DNA from: Candidatus Coatesiibacteriota bacterium
Lineage (GTDB): Bacteria; RBG-13-66-14; B26-G2; JAUVZD01
DNA length: 64,000 bases
NCBI GenBank assembly: GCA_030602715.1
Contig: JAUVZD010000003.1
Coordinates: forward strand, 1 to 64,000
Reading direction: 5' to 3'
Part shown: one piece after another, positions 18,246 through 26,767 of the stretch
How positions within the stretch are numbered: the first letter of the stretch is position 1
Layout of the letters: every line of letters begins with the position of its first letter
The notes under the pieces: generated by a model
What the model was told of the DNA's origin: nothing
The model's input: the letters and a program-made list of their open reading frames with translations, nothing else
The model's database searches: none
Translations under genes and position numbers: made by a program

Positions 18246-18396
18246 GCTTTGAACCACTATTGTTATAAACTCTTCCCCGTCCAAAAGGCTCCTTTTCGCT
18301 ATAAAACCCCACCTTAAACCTTAACACTCACATAAGAGTCTATATCATTGATAGCGACCGACAGTCGTCAAACCAATTCCCCGAGGAGGTAATACA

Positions 18397-18858
18397 GTGC
18401 CCCATCCGGAGATAGCCTATGCTCTGGAGCTGGTAGCTTTAGCCGCTGGTATCTTCCTTCTACTCAGGGTTGCCACCCTGGAAAAGCTTCCCAAAATTCT
18501 GGGTAGTGTCGTAAGCTACTTTATCATCGGCGTAACCGTCATCCTTATGGTGGTAACCACCGTAGGCACGGTTAATTTCATGCTCAACAAACCCGAGAAG
18601 CCCCAGGTTCCCCCGCCGGGCACTGAACTTGGTATGCTCCTGGGTCCGGGTGCCCAACATCAGGGTCCCCCGCCATTGTTCCAAAAGGAGATGGGTCCCA
18701 AGATTAAGATGAAGCTTAAGGAGAAGTTTGGCGAAGAGAAACCGGGACCTCTGGCTGACTTGGACCTGACCCCGGAGGAGAGGGAGGAATTGAAGGGGAA
18801 GGTGGACGCCTTTAAGGAAGAATTGCTCCAGGAATATATGGCTGAGAAGGGCAAGTAA
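18397..18858 (+). CDS. Small two-helix membrane protein of unknown function
   Basis: A GTG start with a perfect GAGGAGGT site 6 nt upstream opens this 153-residue ORF. Two hydrophobic segments lie at about residues 8-25 and 36-58. The remainder is a soluble tail that begins with a proline- and glycine-rich linker (KPQVPPPGTELGMLLGPGAQHQGPPPL). It ends in a helical charged part with DLTPEEREELKGKVDAFKEELLQEYM. I do not recognise the family. The topology suggests a membrane anchor presenting a C-terminal helix. It stands alone between the tRNAs and the convergent ruvX gene. Confidence 0.7.
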   Translation: MPHPEIAYALELVALAAGIFLLLRVATLEKLPKILGSVVSYFIIGVTVILMVVTTVGTVNFMLNKPEKPQVPPPGTELGMLLGPGAQHQGPPPLFQKEMGPKIKMKLKEKFGEEKPGPLADLDLTPEEREELKGKVDAFKEELLQEYMAEKGK

Positions 18859-18917
18859 GCGATAATAAGCCCGCAAGCGTCCTTTGACGGCTCGGCGCAT
18901 CCCGCTGAGCCGTTTCT

Positions 18918-19409
18918 CTATCTGTCTCTTTTCAGGGAATCAAGATAGGACTGCAGGAGGACGGAAGCGGCGGCTGAATCGTCCAAGACCTTTCGTGGGG
19001 GCGAACGCCTCTTTCTTTGCCCTCTTTTCCAGCCGGCGTTCTTTGAGGGGCGCCCCACCGGGGGGCGTCCTGCGGATTCAGCCAGCCTGCGTCTGGCTTC
19101 CTTGGAGGTAAGGCGTTCATCGCAAAGCAAGACGGGAACGGTGAGGCTTTTTTTCAGTTCTTGGGCTACAGTCTCCGCATCCCGACTGCTTTCCGTGCAA
19201 GAGCCGTCCAGGGATAGAGGATGACCGACGATGACCAGCCCCACCCCTTCCTCCTGGATGAGCTTTCTTAAGGCGGAGTAGTCCTCTTCCTCAAATTCAT
19301 GGCGGGAGAGGATATTAAAGGGGCTGGCTAGGGTGGCGGTGGAATCGGATATAGCCAAGCCCACCCGCACCCGCCCCACATCTATAGCCAGGATTTTGTC
19401 GCTTTGCAT
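18918..19409 (-). CDS. ruvX: Putative Holliday junction resolvase / pre-16S rRNA nuclease
   Basis: The YqgF/RuvX RNase H-like fold is recognised from ILAIDVGRVRVGLAISDSTATLASPF at the N-terminus, IVVGHP-type VGLVIVGHPLSLDG, and CDERLTSKEA with the catalytic acidic residue. The family acts in 16S rRNA 5' maturation or DNA repair. ATG 19409 gives the family start; ATG 19448 and TTG 19469 are longer in-frame options with no better ribosome-binding site. An insertion of about 17 basic and proline-rich residues (GRPPVGRPSKNAGWKRGQRK) lies before the final helix, making the protein longer than the usual 140 residues. It converges with the small membrane protein gene. Confidence 0.85.
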   Translation of the reverse strand: MQSDKILAIDVGRVRVGLAISDSTATLASPFNILSRHEFEEEDYSALRKLIQEEGVGLVIVGHPLSLDGSCTESSRDAETVAQELKKSLTVPVLLCDERLTSKEARRRLAESAGRPPVGRPSKNAGWKRGQRKRRSPPRKVLDDSAAASVLLQSYLDSLKRDR

Positions 19410-19562
19410 GGTTTGATGGGAAAGGTCTTGTGATTTGTCGGTTTTCATTGTAACATTAGAGCGTTGCAAGTAGATATATTTTCTTGAGATTAAAAAGGAG
19501 ATTATTATGCTTGAGGACGATTAATTGACCTATAAGTTTGCTTTTTTGGAGGGGGGAGACCA

Positions 19563-20519
19563 ATGAAGCATAGGAGAACAGAGAGATTGCTCAAGATGAT
19601 CTCTATTTTATCTCAACACCAGGGAATGTCTGCCGAGGATATGGCGACTAACTTCAATGTATCCATCCGCACCGTCTATCGGGACATCTCCTCCCTCTCG
19701 GAGATGGTCCCCATCTATTATGATGACGGATATCGTTTGCTTTCCCCTCCCAGCTTCGCCACCACCACCTTTACACCTCGGGAGCTGATGCTCATCAGGT
19801 TGGGTGTGGGAATAACCGCCTTAAACACCTCCACGCCCTTCTACGAGGATATCGCCAGTGCTCTGGATAAGATAGACATGACCATGCCGGGATTTGACCT
19901 GAAGGAGGACGAGATTATCGGTGAGAGGATCTCTGTAAAGGTGGATATGTATGCCAACTATGCCGGTAAGACCACCACCTTCAGCACTCTGGAAAAGGCG
20001 GTGCGAAAAAACCTTCAGGTGCTGGTGCGCTATTTCTCCCTGTCAAGCGGTCAGGTGCAGAGCAGGGCAATAGACCCCTACGCTCTCTTATTTCGCCGGC
20101 ACGCCTGGTATCTGGTCGGCTTCTGCCATCTGCGCGGCGAGGTGCGCACCTTCCGGGTGGAGAGGATTCGCTCGCTCAAGCTTTCCGGTGAGCGCTTCAA
20201 GAGACCGACCGATTTCAGCCTGGAGGGGTATCTCAAGAACGCCTGGGAGCTTCACAGCGGGAAGGAAGTGGTGGAGGTAAAGTTGCTCTTTGATTCCCGC
20301 CTTGCTCCACTCTTTCTGGAGGGGAAGCGCCATCCCTCCCAGAAGCTGGAGAAGCATCCCGACGGTCGGCTGATGTTCTCGGTGAAGGTCGCCGGAACTG
20401 AGGAGATAAAGCGGTGGATTCTGGGGTTTGGCGACCAGGCGGAGGTTCTGGAACCTCCAGAACTGCGGCGGGAGATGGCGGAGGTGGCTGGAAAGCTCAA
20501 GGAAAGATACAAACGATGA
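19563..20519 (+). CDS. HTH and WYL-domain transcriptional regulator
   Basis: The N-terminal 60 residues form a winged helix-turn-helix of the HTH_11 type (RTERLLKMISILSQHQGMSAEDMATNFNVSIRTVYRDISSLSEM). A WYL domain follows with YALLFRRHAWYLVGFCHLRGEVRTFRVERIRSLKL at about residues 175-210 and a C-terminal WCX-like part. Such regulators sense ligands, often nucleic acid, and include PafB/PafC and DriD. The ATG follows GGAGGGGGGAG. The stop overlaps the rlpA start, so the two may form an operon. The DNA target is unknown. Confidence 0.9.
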   Translation: MKHRRTERLLKMISILSQHQGMSAEDMATNFNVSIRTVYRDISSLSEMVPIYYDDGYRLLSPPSFATTTFTPRELMLIRLGVGITALNTSTPFYEDIASALDKIDMTMPGFDLKEDEIIGERISVKVDMYANYAGKTTTFSTLEKAVRKNLQVLVRYFSLSSGQVQSRAIDPYALLFRRHAWYLVGFCHLRGEVRTFRVERIRSLKLSGERFKRPTDFSLEGYLKNAWELHSGKEVVEVKLLFDSRLAPLFLEGKRHPSQKLEKHPDGRLMFSVKVAGTEEIKRWILGFGDQAEVLEPPELRREMAEVAGKLKERYKR

Positions 20520-20965
20520 GGGGAATAAGATTTCCAGTCGTTTTCTTATCTCTGTTTTTGCTTACAGCTCTTCTGGGTTGCCCGCCCCGACCGAGAAGTA
20601 ACATCTCCCTGAAAGAGCTTAAGCAACCATCTGATGCCATCTTCCGTGAAGGGGTTGCCGCGGAGCTTTCCGGTTACACCTTTGAGGGTTTGGCTTCCTA
20701 CTACGGCGCCGAAGCCCACGGTGGACCGACGGCGAGCGGGGAGACCTACGATATGTATGCCCTGACCTGCGCCCACCGCACCCTTCCCTTTGGGGCTATG
20801 TTGAGGGTCACCAATTTAAATAACGGGGAAAGTGTGGTGGTGCGGGTAAACGACCGGGGACCTTTCGTGGAGGGGCGGGTGATAGACCTCTCCTATGCCG
20901 CCGCTCGTCGGCTGAAGATGCTGGATGAGGGGGTGGTGTCGGTCAGGGTGAGGGTGATGTATTGA
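20516..20965 (+). CDS. rlpA: RlpA-like lipoprotein with double-psi beta-barrel
   Basis: ATG 20516 overlaps the upstream stop (ATGA). The first 22 residues form a lipoprotein signal ending in the lipobox LLGC (C22). The DPBB domain has GLASYYGAEAHGGPTASGETYDMYALTCAHRTLPFGAMLRVTNLNNGESVVVRVNDRGPFVEGRVIDLSYAAARRL, matching RlpA, a lytic transglycosylase acting on peptidoglycan lacking stem peptides. No SPOR domain is present, so septal targeting would differ. Its presence supports a diderm envelope. Confidence 0.92.
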   Translation: MRGIRFPVVFLSLFLLTALLGCPPRPRSNISLKELKQPSDAIFREGVAAELSGYTFEGLASYYGAEAHGGPTASGETYDMYALTCAHRTLPFGAMLRVTNLNNGESVVVRVNDRGPFVEGRVIDLSYAAARRLKMLDEGVVSVRVRVMY

Positions 20966-20997
20966 GGTTTCAAATTTTCACCTGCAATAGTTTATGT

Positions 20998-21029
20998 AAA
21001 AAACCCCGCACTTAACCTGGCGGGGTTTT
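20998..21029. terminator. Bidirectional terminator between rlpA and the PorV-like gene
   Basis: AAAACCCCGC pairs with GCGGGGTTTT around a 10-nt loop. A-run and T-run flank both sides, so it can act on either strand. It sits between the convergent rlpA (+) and PorV-like (-) genes. The following 230 nt up to 21258 hold no gene that I can support. Confidence 0.75.
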
Positions 21030-21258
21030 GAAAAATATATGCTATCGCTGGGTTCTACCTCTCATTCGCCTTATTTTTTACCCCAACCCACCGCGACCAC
21101 TTCCGTGTCCTCCTCCGACGAGGAGAGGTGCTTGAGGGCTTTTTGATTGGGGGGGGATTTGGTGGGGTTTTGAGTGGAATTGGAGAATCTGTAGGGAAAG
21201 TTATAGGGCGAAGCCGACCGCTCCGCCCTTTTTGCTTTGAGTTCGGTAGGTGGTTTTA

Positions 21259-22227
21259 TTAGAAGGTTACCCCGGCGCTTATGCGGTGGGACCCGCCGAG
21301 GTCGGTGTGGGTCTGGAAGGCGTAGTCAATCAGAAACATCTTGATGTGCACCCCGGCGCCGGCAGCGAAATGGGAACGGTAGGCACCGGCTCTGATGGCT
21401 AGGGTGTTGCGATAGACGAACTCCGCACCGTAGTGCAGATCAAAGCTGAGGGAGCCGGAGGAGAGCTGGGCGGAGTAGTCGTAGTTGTGCTTCTTTATGT
21501 CGGCGTCAAAGGCGGCGGTTAGTCTGCTCTCAATGGAGGGACAAGGAATGGTATAGGCTGCGCCTAGCTTGACATTCATGGGGAAGCGGTCGCTTGCTCC
21601 CGTATCCCAGTTCACCCTGGAGTGGATGTCCTGGAAATTAGTGGCAAAAGTTAGATTGTCAGTGGGGCTATACATTATGCCCACATCAAAGCCGTATCCG
21701 GAGCCGTGCCAGTCTCCACCGCCCTGGCGGAGTATCTTGGTGCTCAAGCCGATGTTGATTCCGCCGAAGAGTTTGCGGGCATAGGAGATGAATATACCCA
21801 TATCCGCCCAGTTGAATGTGCTTTTTATCTGTGGGCGACGGTTGGGGTCATCGGGGTCGTCCCACTCGGTCTCCTTGATGTCATCCACGCCCACACGGAG
21901 AAGCCCTGCGGATACGGTGCCGTATTTTTCATTGATAGGATAAGCGAATGAGAGGGTGTCCACCTTTACCAGTCCCTTGAAGGTGTAGGCGTGCATAAAT
22001 GAGCCCTCGCCGTGTTCCAGCAGGGCTAAGCCGGCAGGATTCCAGTAGGTGGCGCTGGAATCGTCGGCGACGGCAACAAAAGCTCCGCCCATACCCAGAG
22101 CCCTGGCTCCCATACCCAGGGAGAGGAACTCGCCTGCGTATTGATAGGTATCCTCCGCCCAAGAGGTATCCTGGACCAGCAGGAGGGAGAGTAGTAATGC
22201 CAGGATGGTTGCTGAGCATTTTCTCAT
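21259..22227 (-). CDS. PorV/PorQ-family outer-membrane barrel
   Basis: ATG 22227 follows AAAGGAT, and the first 25 residues are a signal peptide (MRKCSATILALLLSLLLVQDTSWA). The mature start YAGEFLSLGMGARALGMGGAFVAVADDSSATYWNPAGLA is the hallmark of the PorV/PorQ/UPF0164 family, and the protein ends with a strand finishing in F (ISAGVTF). PorV proteins carry type IX secretion substrates to the sortase PorU at the outer membrane. Here the gene lies 44 nt downstream of a gingipain-fold protein and is probably in its operon. Length is 322 residues. Confidence 0.9.
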   Translation of the reverse strand: MRKCSATILALLLSLLLVQDTSWAEDTYQYAGEFLSLGMGARALGMGGAFVAVADDSSATYWNPAGLALLEHGEGSFMHAYTFKGLVKVDTLSFAYPINEKYGTVSAGLLRVGVDDIKETEWDDPDDPNRRPQIKSTFNWADMGIFISYARKLFGGINIGLSTKILRQGGGDWHGSGYGFDVGIMYSPTDNLTFATNFQDIHSRVNWDTGASDRFPMNVKLGAAYTIPCPSIESRLTAAFDADIKKHNYDYSAQLSSGSLSFDLHYGAEFVYRNTLAIRAGAYRSHFAAGAGVHIKMFLIDYAFQTHTDLGGSHRISAGVTF

Positions 22228-22271
22228 GGCTTTATCCTTTTTTTGGCAGTGATGGCGAGTTTCCGTCATCA

Positions 22272-25200
22272 TCAGCGCATCACCACCAGTTTGCCGAATT
22301 CTTCTGCATAACTCTGTCCGTCATCGGCGATAATCTTATAGAGATATACCCCGTTGGCAAGTCGGTTGCCGTCCTGGTCACGACCGTCCCAGTATATCTC
22401 GTTGTAGCCCGCATCCTGATTGCTGGCGTATATCTCGGCGATCTTCCTTCCGGCGACGGTGAAGACCTGAATCTTCACCGACTGAAGGGCGACCTGGCTT
22501 TCAAAGGTGAAGTAGGTATCTGTGGAGAAGGGGTTGGGGCAGACGAGGAGATTTCTCAGGGTGTTTTCACTGCCCACAATCACGGTCACCGACTCAGTGG
22601 TGGTGTTGAGGAAGTTGTCGTATGCGGTGACTACAATAGTGTGTTTACCTTCGTTAAAGTCAAGACCGATTGAAGCGGTGCCGGTAGTGGGGTCGTCAAG
22701 GGCTGGACTGAAACGGTGGGTCAGGTCATATGATTTCTCGCCTATTGGGCTGACAATGCGTAGCAGTATTGGTTGAGGGATAGCTATGTCATCACGAGTC
22801 TCCAATGCGTCGTCAATAGTGTTGTCAGTTGAAGTAAGAACTCCGCTGGGGTCGGTTATGGTGACCTCCAGCAGGCATTTCGGGGGAATGTAGTCACCGT
22901 CACGGAAGTGTTCTCCCCCGGCGGTGATGGTGATATCCGGTCCTGTGAAATCGGTCTGTGGGGCACTGCCTATTACATTGGTTTTAACCTGGTCAAGCAA
23001 CACCGCACCGATTCCGTTCTCTTCATCGTATGCATAGATTTGCAGATGGGTTTCTATGGGGTCATCTTCAGCCTCCCCGCAGATGACCGGGATAATGATA
23101 TCACCCTCAATCTGCCCATCGGTTACGGTTAACTTCATGCTGTTGAGAGGGCGCAGGTGGTAAACTTCTGTCACCCCAGGATTATCGCTTTTACAATACC
23201 ATATGTTGTCATAGATGTTCACCACTGCTATACCATTAAAATTGGGTTGGTCGGCTACCGTTGCGCTGAAATGGAGGTTTTGTCCCCTCTGTATAGTGCT
23301 TGGGATAAAATCACAGTAAATTACTTTGGTGGGGAACGGTGGTCGGACTGCCGGGTCACCCAGAAGGACATGCTCTAAGCGAACTTCCTCATAGCAGTAT
23401 AGTTTGGCATGAAGATAAGCCTGCCCCACGGTAATGCACGGGTTGTTCAACTTGCGGTCAGGGAAGAAGGCTTCATAGAGAAGTCGGTGATATGCATCTT
23501 GGTAAGTTTCACGGCCCAGGCGGGTGGAGCCGAAGGTAACGATAGCTCCTCTGTTGGTAGGAACCAGTAACTTCTCCCCACAACTGTCCACATAGTGGTC
23601 AAAGAAGGATAGGTTGCAGGACATCATGCTGACTATGGGGAATCGTTTGTTATTGGTGAGCAGTTGGAAGTCGTGATATTCCGGATGGTGCCAGTCCTGC
23701 CAGGGGCTTTCGGGGTCCACTACAAAATCTACATACAGGTATTCGTGACACCAGACATTGTAGGAGCCGTGACCACAAAACTGTACCCAGGCGCCATCAA
23801 AGTGCTCACGGAGATAAGGGGTGAGGTTGGCACGGGTATAGAGCTTCCGGTTACCAAGGTGTTCAGGATCGTTCCAACTCTCATCCCAATCCAGGCTTTC
23901 CATATAAATCTTATGCGGTCTGAACCCCAATGGCATATAATCATTGACTTTACCCTCGCAGTCCTTGGTGAAAGAACCCGGTTCGTCCGATTGATTATTG
24001 TCAGCCACAAAGGTCAATTCAATATGCCAGTCGTCGTATTCCCTTTCGGTCTCATAGAGTATTATCTTATCTACGATTGAGGCACATTTCTCTATATCGT
24101 GGGGGCATATCCTGGATAGGATCAAGTCGGGATAGTAGGAGTGGTCATCAAAATCCATACATGCATACCAGTTGTCGTGGGGGTAGGTTTCGGTGTAGTG
24201 GGCGGGTATTTTATTCTGCCCGTGATGGATGTGAATGTTGTCGCGGTCTTGTTGATGCAACAGGTGGTCTTTATAGTCAAAGAAGGCATCTCCCACCAGA
24301 AGGACATACGCAGGAGGAATCTCCCAGTTGTGATAGGCGAAGAACAGGAAGTTGCGAATCGCCGTTGGGTCAAACAAGCCGCGGCTGAACTCCTCATAGA
24401 CATCCTCGGCTTTAATTAGTTTTGTCATATACCCCTGCGATTGGCGGAAGCTGGCTAACGGTTCTAGAGCCTCGATGAAGTCGTCGTAGGCGATGATTAT
24501 GTAGTCTGCTGCATTATTGGGGTCATGGAGGTTGCTGGGGGCATCTGGACGGATATCCCGAGGAAAAAGAGAACTATTATTGGTTACCCCGGCATAGCGG
24601 GCAGTCGTTTCTTCCGCCATAGCCTGGAATTCCGCATAGTATCCCCCCTCGCTGTCACCAGTAATCTCAATATTTTCCAACCAACGGTAGTTGGTATAAT
24701 CAATTACAAAGATGTTTTTGGATGTAAAGGGTCCGATATGGTAGCGGACCATACCGGTCTGATCTGAGGGAGACTGAAAGAGAATCCAGTCGTTTTCCGG
24801 GATAAACTCCCGCTTGTAGCCCACATCAAACCAGTCAAAGAAGATGCGGTCCTCTTTTAATGGGGGGTCAAAGGTGGGGTCGAAATACTCTTCCACCCAA
24901 AAAATATTGGTTCCCTCATGAAATAAGCTGGAATCCACGTTTACCGTTTCTTCAATATATGCATATCCAGCCCAGGATGGGTCGTCGTTCTCATATATCT
25001 TGAACTGCTCTATGGGTTCGTTCAAGTAGAGGGTGGTATGATGCCTGTTGGCCTGGTCACCCCCAGCTCCCTGATATCCCTGAATCCGGAATCTGATGGT
25101 CATATCATCCGGTATGTGGTTGGAAATGTTAAAGGGGGTGTCATGGTTGGTAATGGGTTGTGATAAGCTTGGGGAGAGAATAAACCAATACCATTCGTCT

Positions 25201-26594
25201 GACTCCTCGGGTATATCAGGGTCGCCACCTTTATACTGCACCTGTTCCTCGTAGTGTCTCCAGGACATGTAGTTCTCCACCAAAGGGGTCGTGTCCTGGG
25301 GGGTTCCATCAACCATCTCCATACGCAGGCCGGGTTCTCCGCCGTAGCTCAACCAGTAAACATTGTATTCCGTATAGTCTGATTTAAAGTAATTATATTC
25401 GTCATCGCAGAAGTTGGTCCCCGTTCCGAACATCAAGAAGTAATCTCCCGGATCGAAGGAACCGTCGTCATCACCTTCAAAATATATGGGTATTTCAAAG
25501 ATGTAATCGTTTGCTGGAATCTCATCTGGAGTGTCATAGTATAGCTCACGGCGATCACCGCATAAAATCTTTATCGTGCGGGGGTCAACCTCCTCTGGAC
25601 TGAAGCCGTTTTGCAACAACCATTCATAGGTTATCCTGTAAACCCCTTCGCTTAATATGTATAGCTTAAAGGGAACTCCGTAGGCATACAGGTCGTATGG
25701 GGTCATTCCGTCGCTGGTCGGGAGGGATTCTATAGGCTGTTTGAAGAAGGTGGAAGCGGTAGTATAGTTGAGCAGTAGATTCTCCAAAACTTGTTCTATC
25801 TCCCGTTCACCCTTGCTCATCTCCTCAGGGGCGAGAACGCCCTGCGGAGTGAGGGTGGCTCCGAAGAAGTCCACTCGCACCTTTATATTCTGGTAGAATT
25901 CCACACTCCCGTTGGCGGAGTTATAAACCAGCGGATTGACGATGATCTTTGCAATGTGGTAGCCTCGGCAGGTTCCCTCCTCAAAGAGCTCGGCGTTTAG
26001 TAGGGGATACATCTCACCTTTGTAGTAGGTGGCATCGTCCAGGGAATATTCCAATTCCAGTTGGGGAAAGTCCTCTCTGCCCTCAATGGGGTAAGCATAA
26101 GGGACGGGTTTTGGAACCGAATCCAATAATATCTGCGATAGAGGTCCTGCTTCTGCAGAGACCTTGACTACGGAGTCCGGGGGAATCCCGATGGCGATTA
26201 CCTGTGTGGGAAACTCGGGTTTTCCGGGTGTTATGGAGGTGAAGTTGGTGGGGATATAAAAAGATGTGAAGGTCTGACCATCAACCTGTTCTTCTACCAT
26301 CTGGGGATATGGAAAACTGACCTGGAAGGTAACTCCATTTATGTCCTCACTTATCAACTTTACCTCCACCCGGGGTAGTGCTTCCTCCTCCGGGATTAAC
26401 GAGCTGAATTGCTCTCCGATTGAACCGGAGCTCAAATCAGTTTTACCCGAAGAAAGGTCGGCTTTCGAACTTCCCATTTTATCTTCTTTGGGGTTTAGAT
26501 TTGATGGGCTAATAGTCTCTCCCCATACTACACTCAGCAGTATCACCACAAGAAGCGATAAGAAAATTAGGGAGGCTTTCTTCATCAATTCCAT
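22272..26594 (-). CDS. Gingipain-family (C25) secreted protein, PorU-like, with FlgD-like C-terminal domain
   Basis: The 1440-residue protein starts with a signal peptide (residues 1-25). A large N-terminal part of beta-rich sequence precedes a caspase-like C25 domain from about residue 690 (NAADYIIIAYDDFIEALEPLASFRQSQGYMTKLI). The catalytic pair is visible: H942 in WVQFCGHGSYNVW and C993 in FPIVSMMSCNLSFF. Ig-like segments follow, and the last 85 residues (LVCPNPFSTDTYFTF through GRDQDGNRLANGVYLYKI) are a FlgD_ig or T9SS-tail type domain. C25 proteins include the gingipains and the T9SS sortase PorU. The adjacent PorV-like gene supports a role in outer-membrane secretion or attachment; whether it is the sortase itself or a substrate is open. 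Confidence 0.9.
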   Translation of the reverse strand: MELMKKASLIFLSLLVVILLSVVWGETISPSNLNPKEDKMGSSKADLSSGKTDLSSGSIGEQFSSLIPEEEALPRVEVKLISEDINGVTFQVSFPYPQMVEEQVDGQTFTSFYIPTNFTSITPGKPEFPTQVIAIGIPPDSVVKVSAEAGPLSQILLDSVPKPVPYAYPIEGREDFPQLELEYSLDDATYYKGEMYPLLNAELFEEGTCRGYHIAKIIVNPLVYNSANGSVEFYQNIKVRVDFFGATLTPQGVLAPEEMSKGEREIEQVLENLLLNYTTASTFFKQPIESLPTSDGMTPYDLYAYGVPFKLYILSEGVYRITYEWLLQNGFSPEEVDPRTIKILCGDRRELYYDTPDEIPANDYIFEIPIYFEGDDDGSFDPGDYFLMFGTGTNFCDDEYNYFKSDYTEYNVYWLSYGGEPGLRMEMVDGTPQDTTPLVENYMSWRHYEEQVQYKGGDPDIPEESDEWYWFILSPSLSQPITNHDTPFNISNHIPDDMTIRFRIQGYQGAGGDQANRHHTTLYLNEPIEQFKIYENDDPSWAGYAYIEETVNVDSSLFHEGTNIFWVEEYFDPTFDPPLKEDRIFFDWFDVGYKREFIPENDWILFQSPSDQTGMVRYHIGPFTSKNIFVIDYTNYRWLENIEITGDSEGGYYAEFQAMAEETTARYAGVTNNSSLFPRDIRPDAPSNLHDPNNAADYIIIAYDDFIEALEPLASFRQSQGYMTKLIKAEDVYEEFSRGLFDPTAIRNFLFFAYHNWEIPPAYVLLVGDAFFDYKDHLLHQQDRDNIHIHHGQNKIPAHYTETYPHDNWYACMDFDDHSYYPDLILSRICPHDIEKCASIVDKIILYETEREYDDWHIELTFVADNNQSDEPGSFTKDCEGKVNDYMPLGFRPHKIYMESLDWDESWNDPEHLGNRKLYTRANLTPYLREHFDGAWVQFCGHGSYNVWCHEYLYVDFVVDPESPWQDWHHPEYHDFQLLTNNKRFPIVSMMSCNLSFFDHYVDSCGEKLLVPTNRGAIVTFGSTRLGRETYQDAYHRLLYEAFFPDRKLNNPCITVGQAYLHAKLYCYEEVRLEHVLLGDPAVRPPFPTKVIYCDFIPSTIQRGQNLHFSATVADQPNFNGIAVVNIYDNIWYCKSDNPGVTEVYHLRPLNSMKLTVTDGQIEGDIIIPVICGEAEDDPIETHLQIYAYDEENGIGAVLLDQVKTNVIGSAPQTDFTGPDITITAGGEHFRDGDYIPPKCLLEVTITDPSGVLTSTDNTIDDALETRDDIAIPQPILLRIVSPIGEKSYDLTHRFSPALDDPTTGTASIGLDFNEGKHTIVVTAYDNFLNTTTESVTVIVGSENTLRNLLVCPNPFSTDTYFTFESQVALQSVKIQVFTVAGRKIAEIYASNQDAGYNEIYWDGRDQDGNRLANGVYLYKIIADDGQSYAEEFGKLVVMR

Positions 26595-26738
26595 CTTTGT
26601 CTCCTAGTGCATGGTAACGGTTTGGAGATACCGAACCGTTTAGCTACATTGTAGCTTGGAATATGTCCATCACTTTCAACAACCGTATCTCACCTGATGG
26701 TTCCCCACAATATGCTTGGTCAATCCGTATAATTCATT

Positions 26739-26767
26739 AGAATACCATATAAGCTACTAAGTGTCAA
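26739..26767 (-). promoter_or_regulatory. Promoter of the C25-PorV operon
   Basis: On the minus strand a perfect TTGACA (26767-26762) is followed after 17 nt by TATTCT (26744-26739). Transcription would start near 26732, giving a leader of about 140 nt. The -35 overlaps the stop end of the upstream glycosyltransferase gene. Confidence 0.65.
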
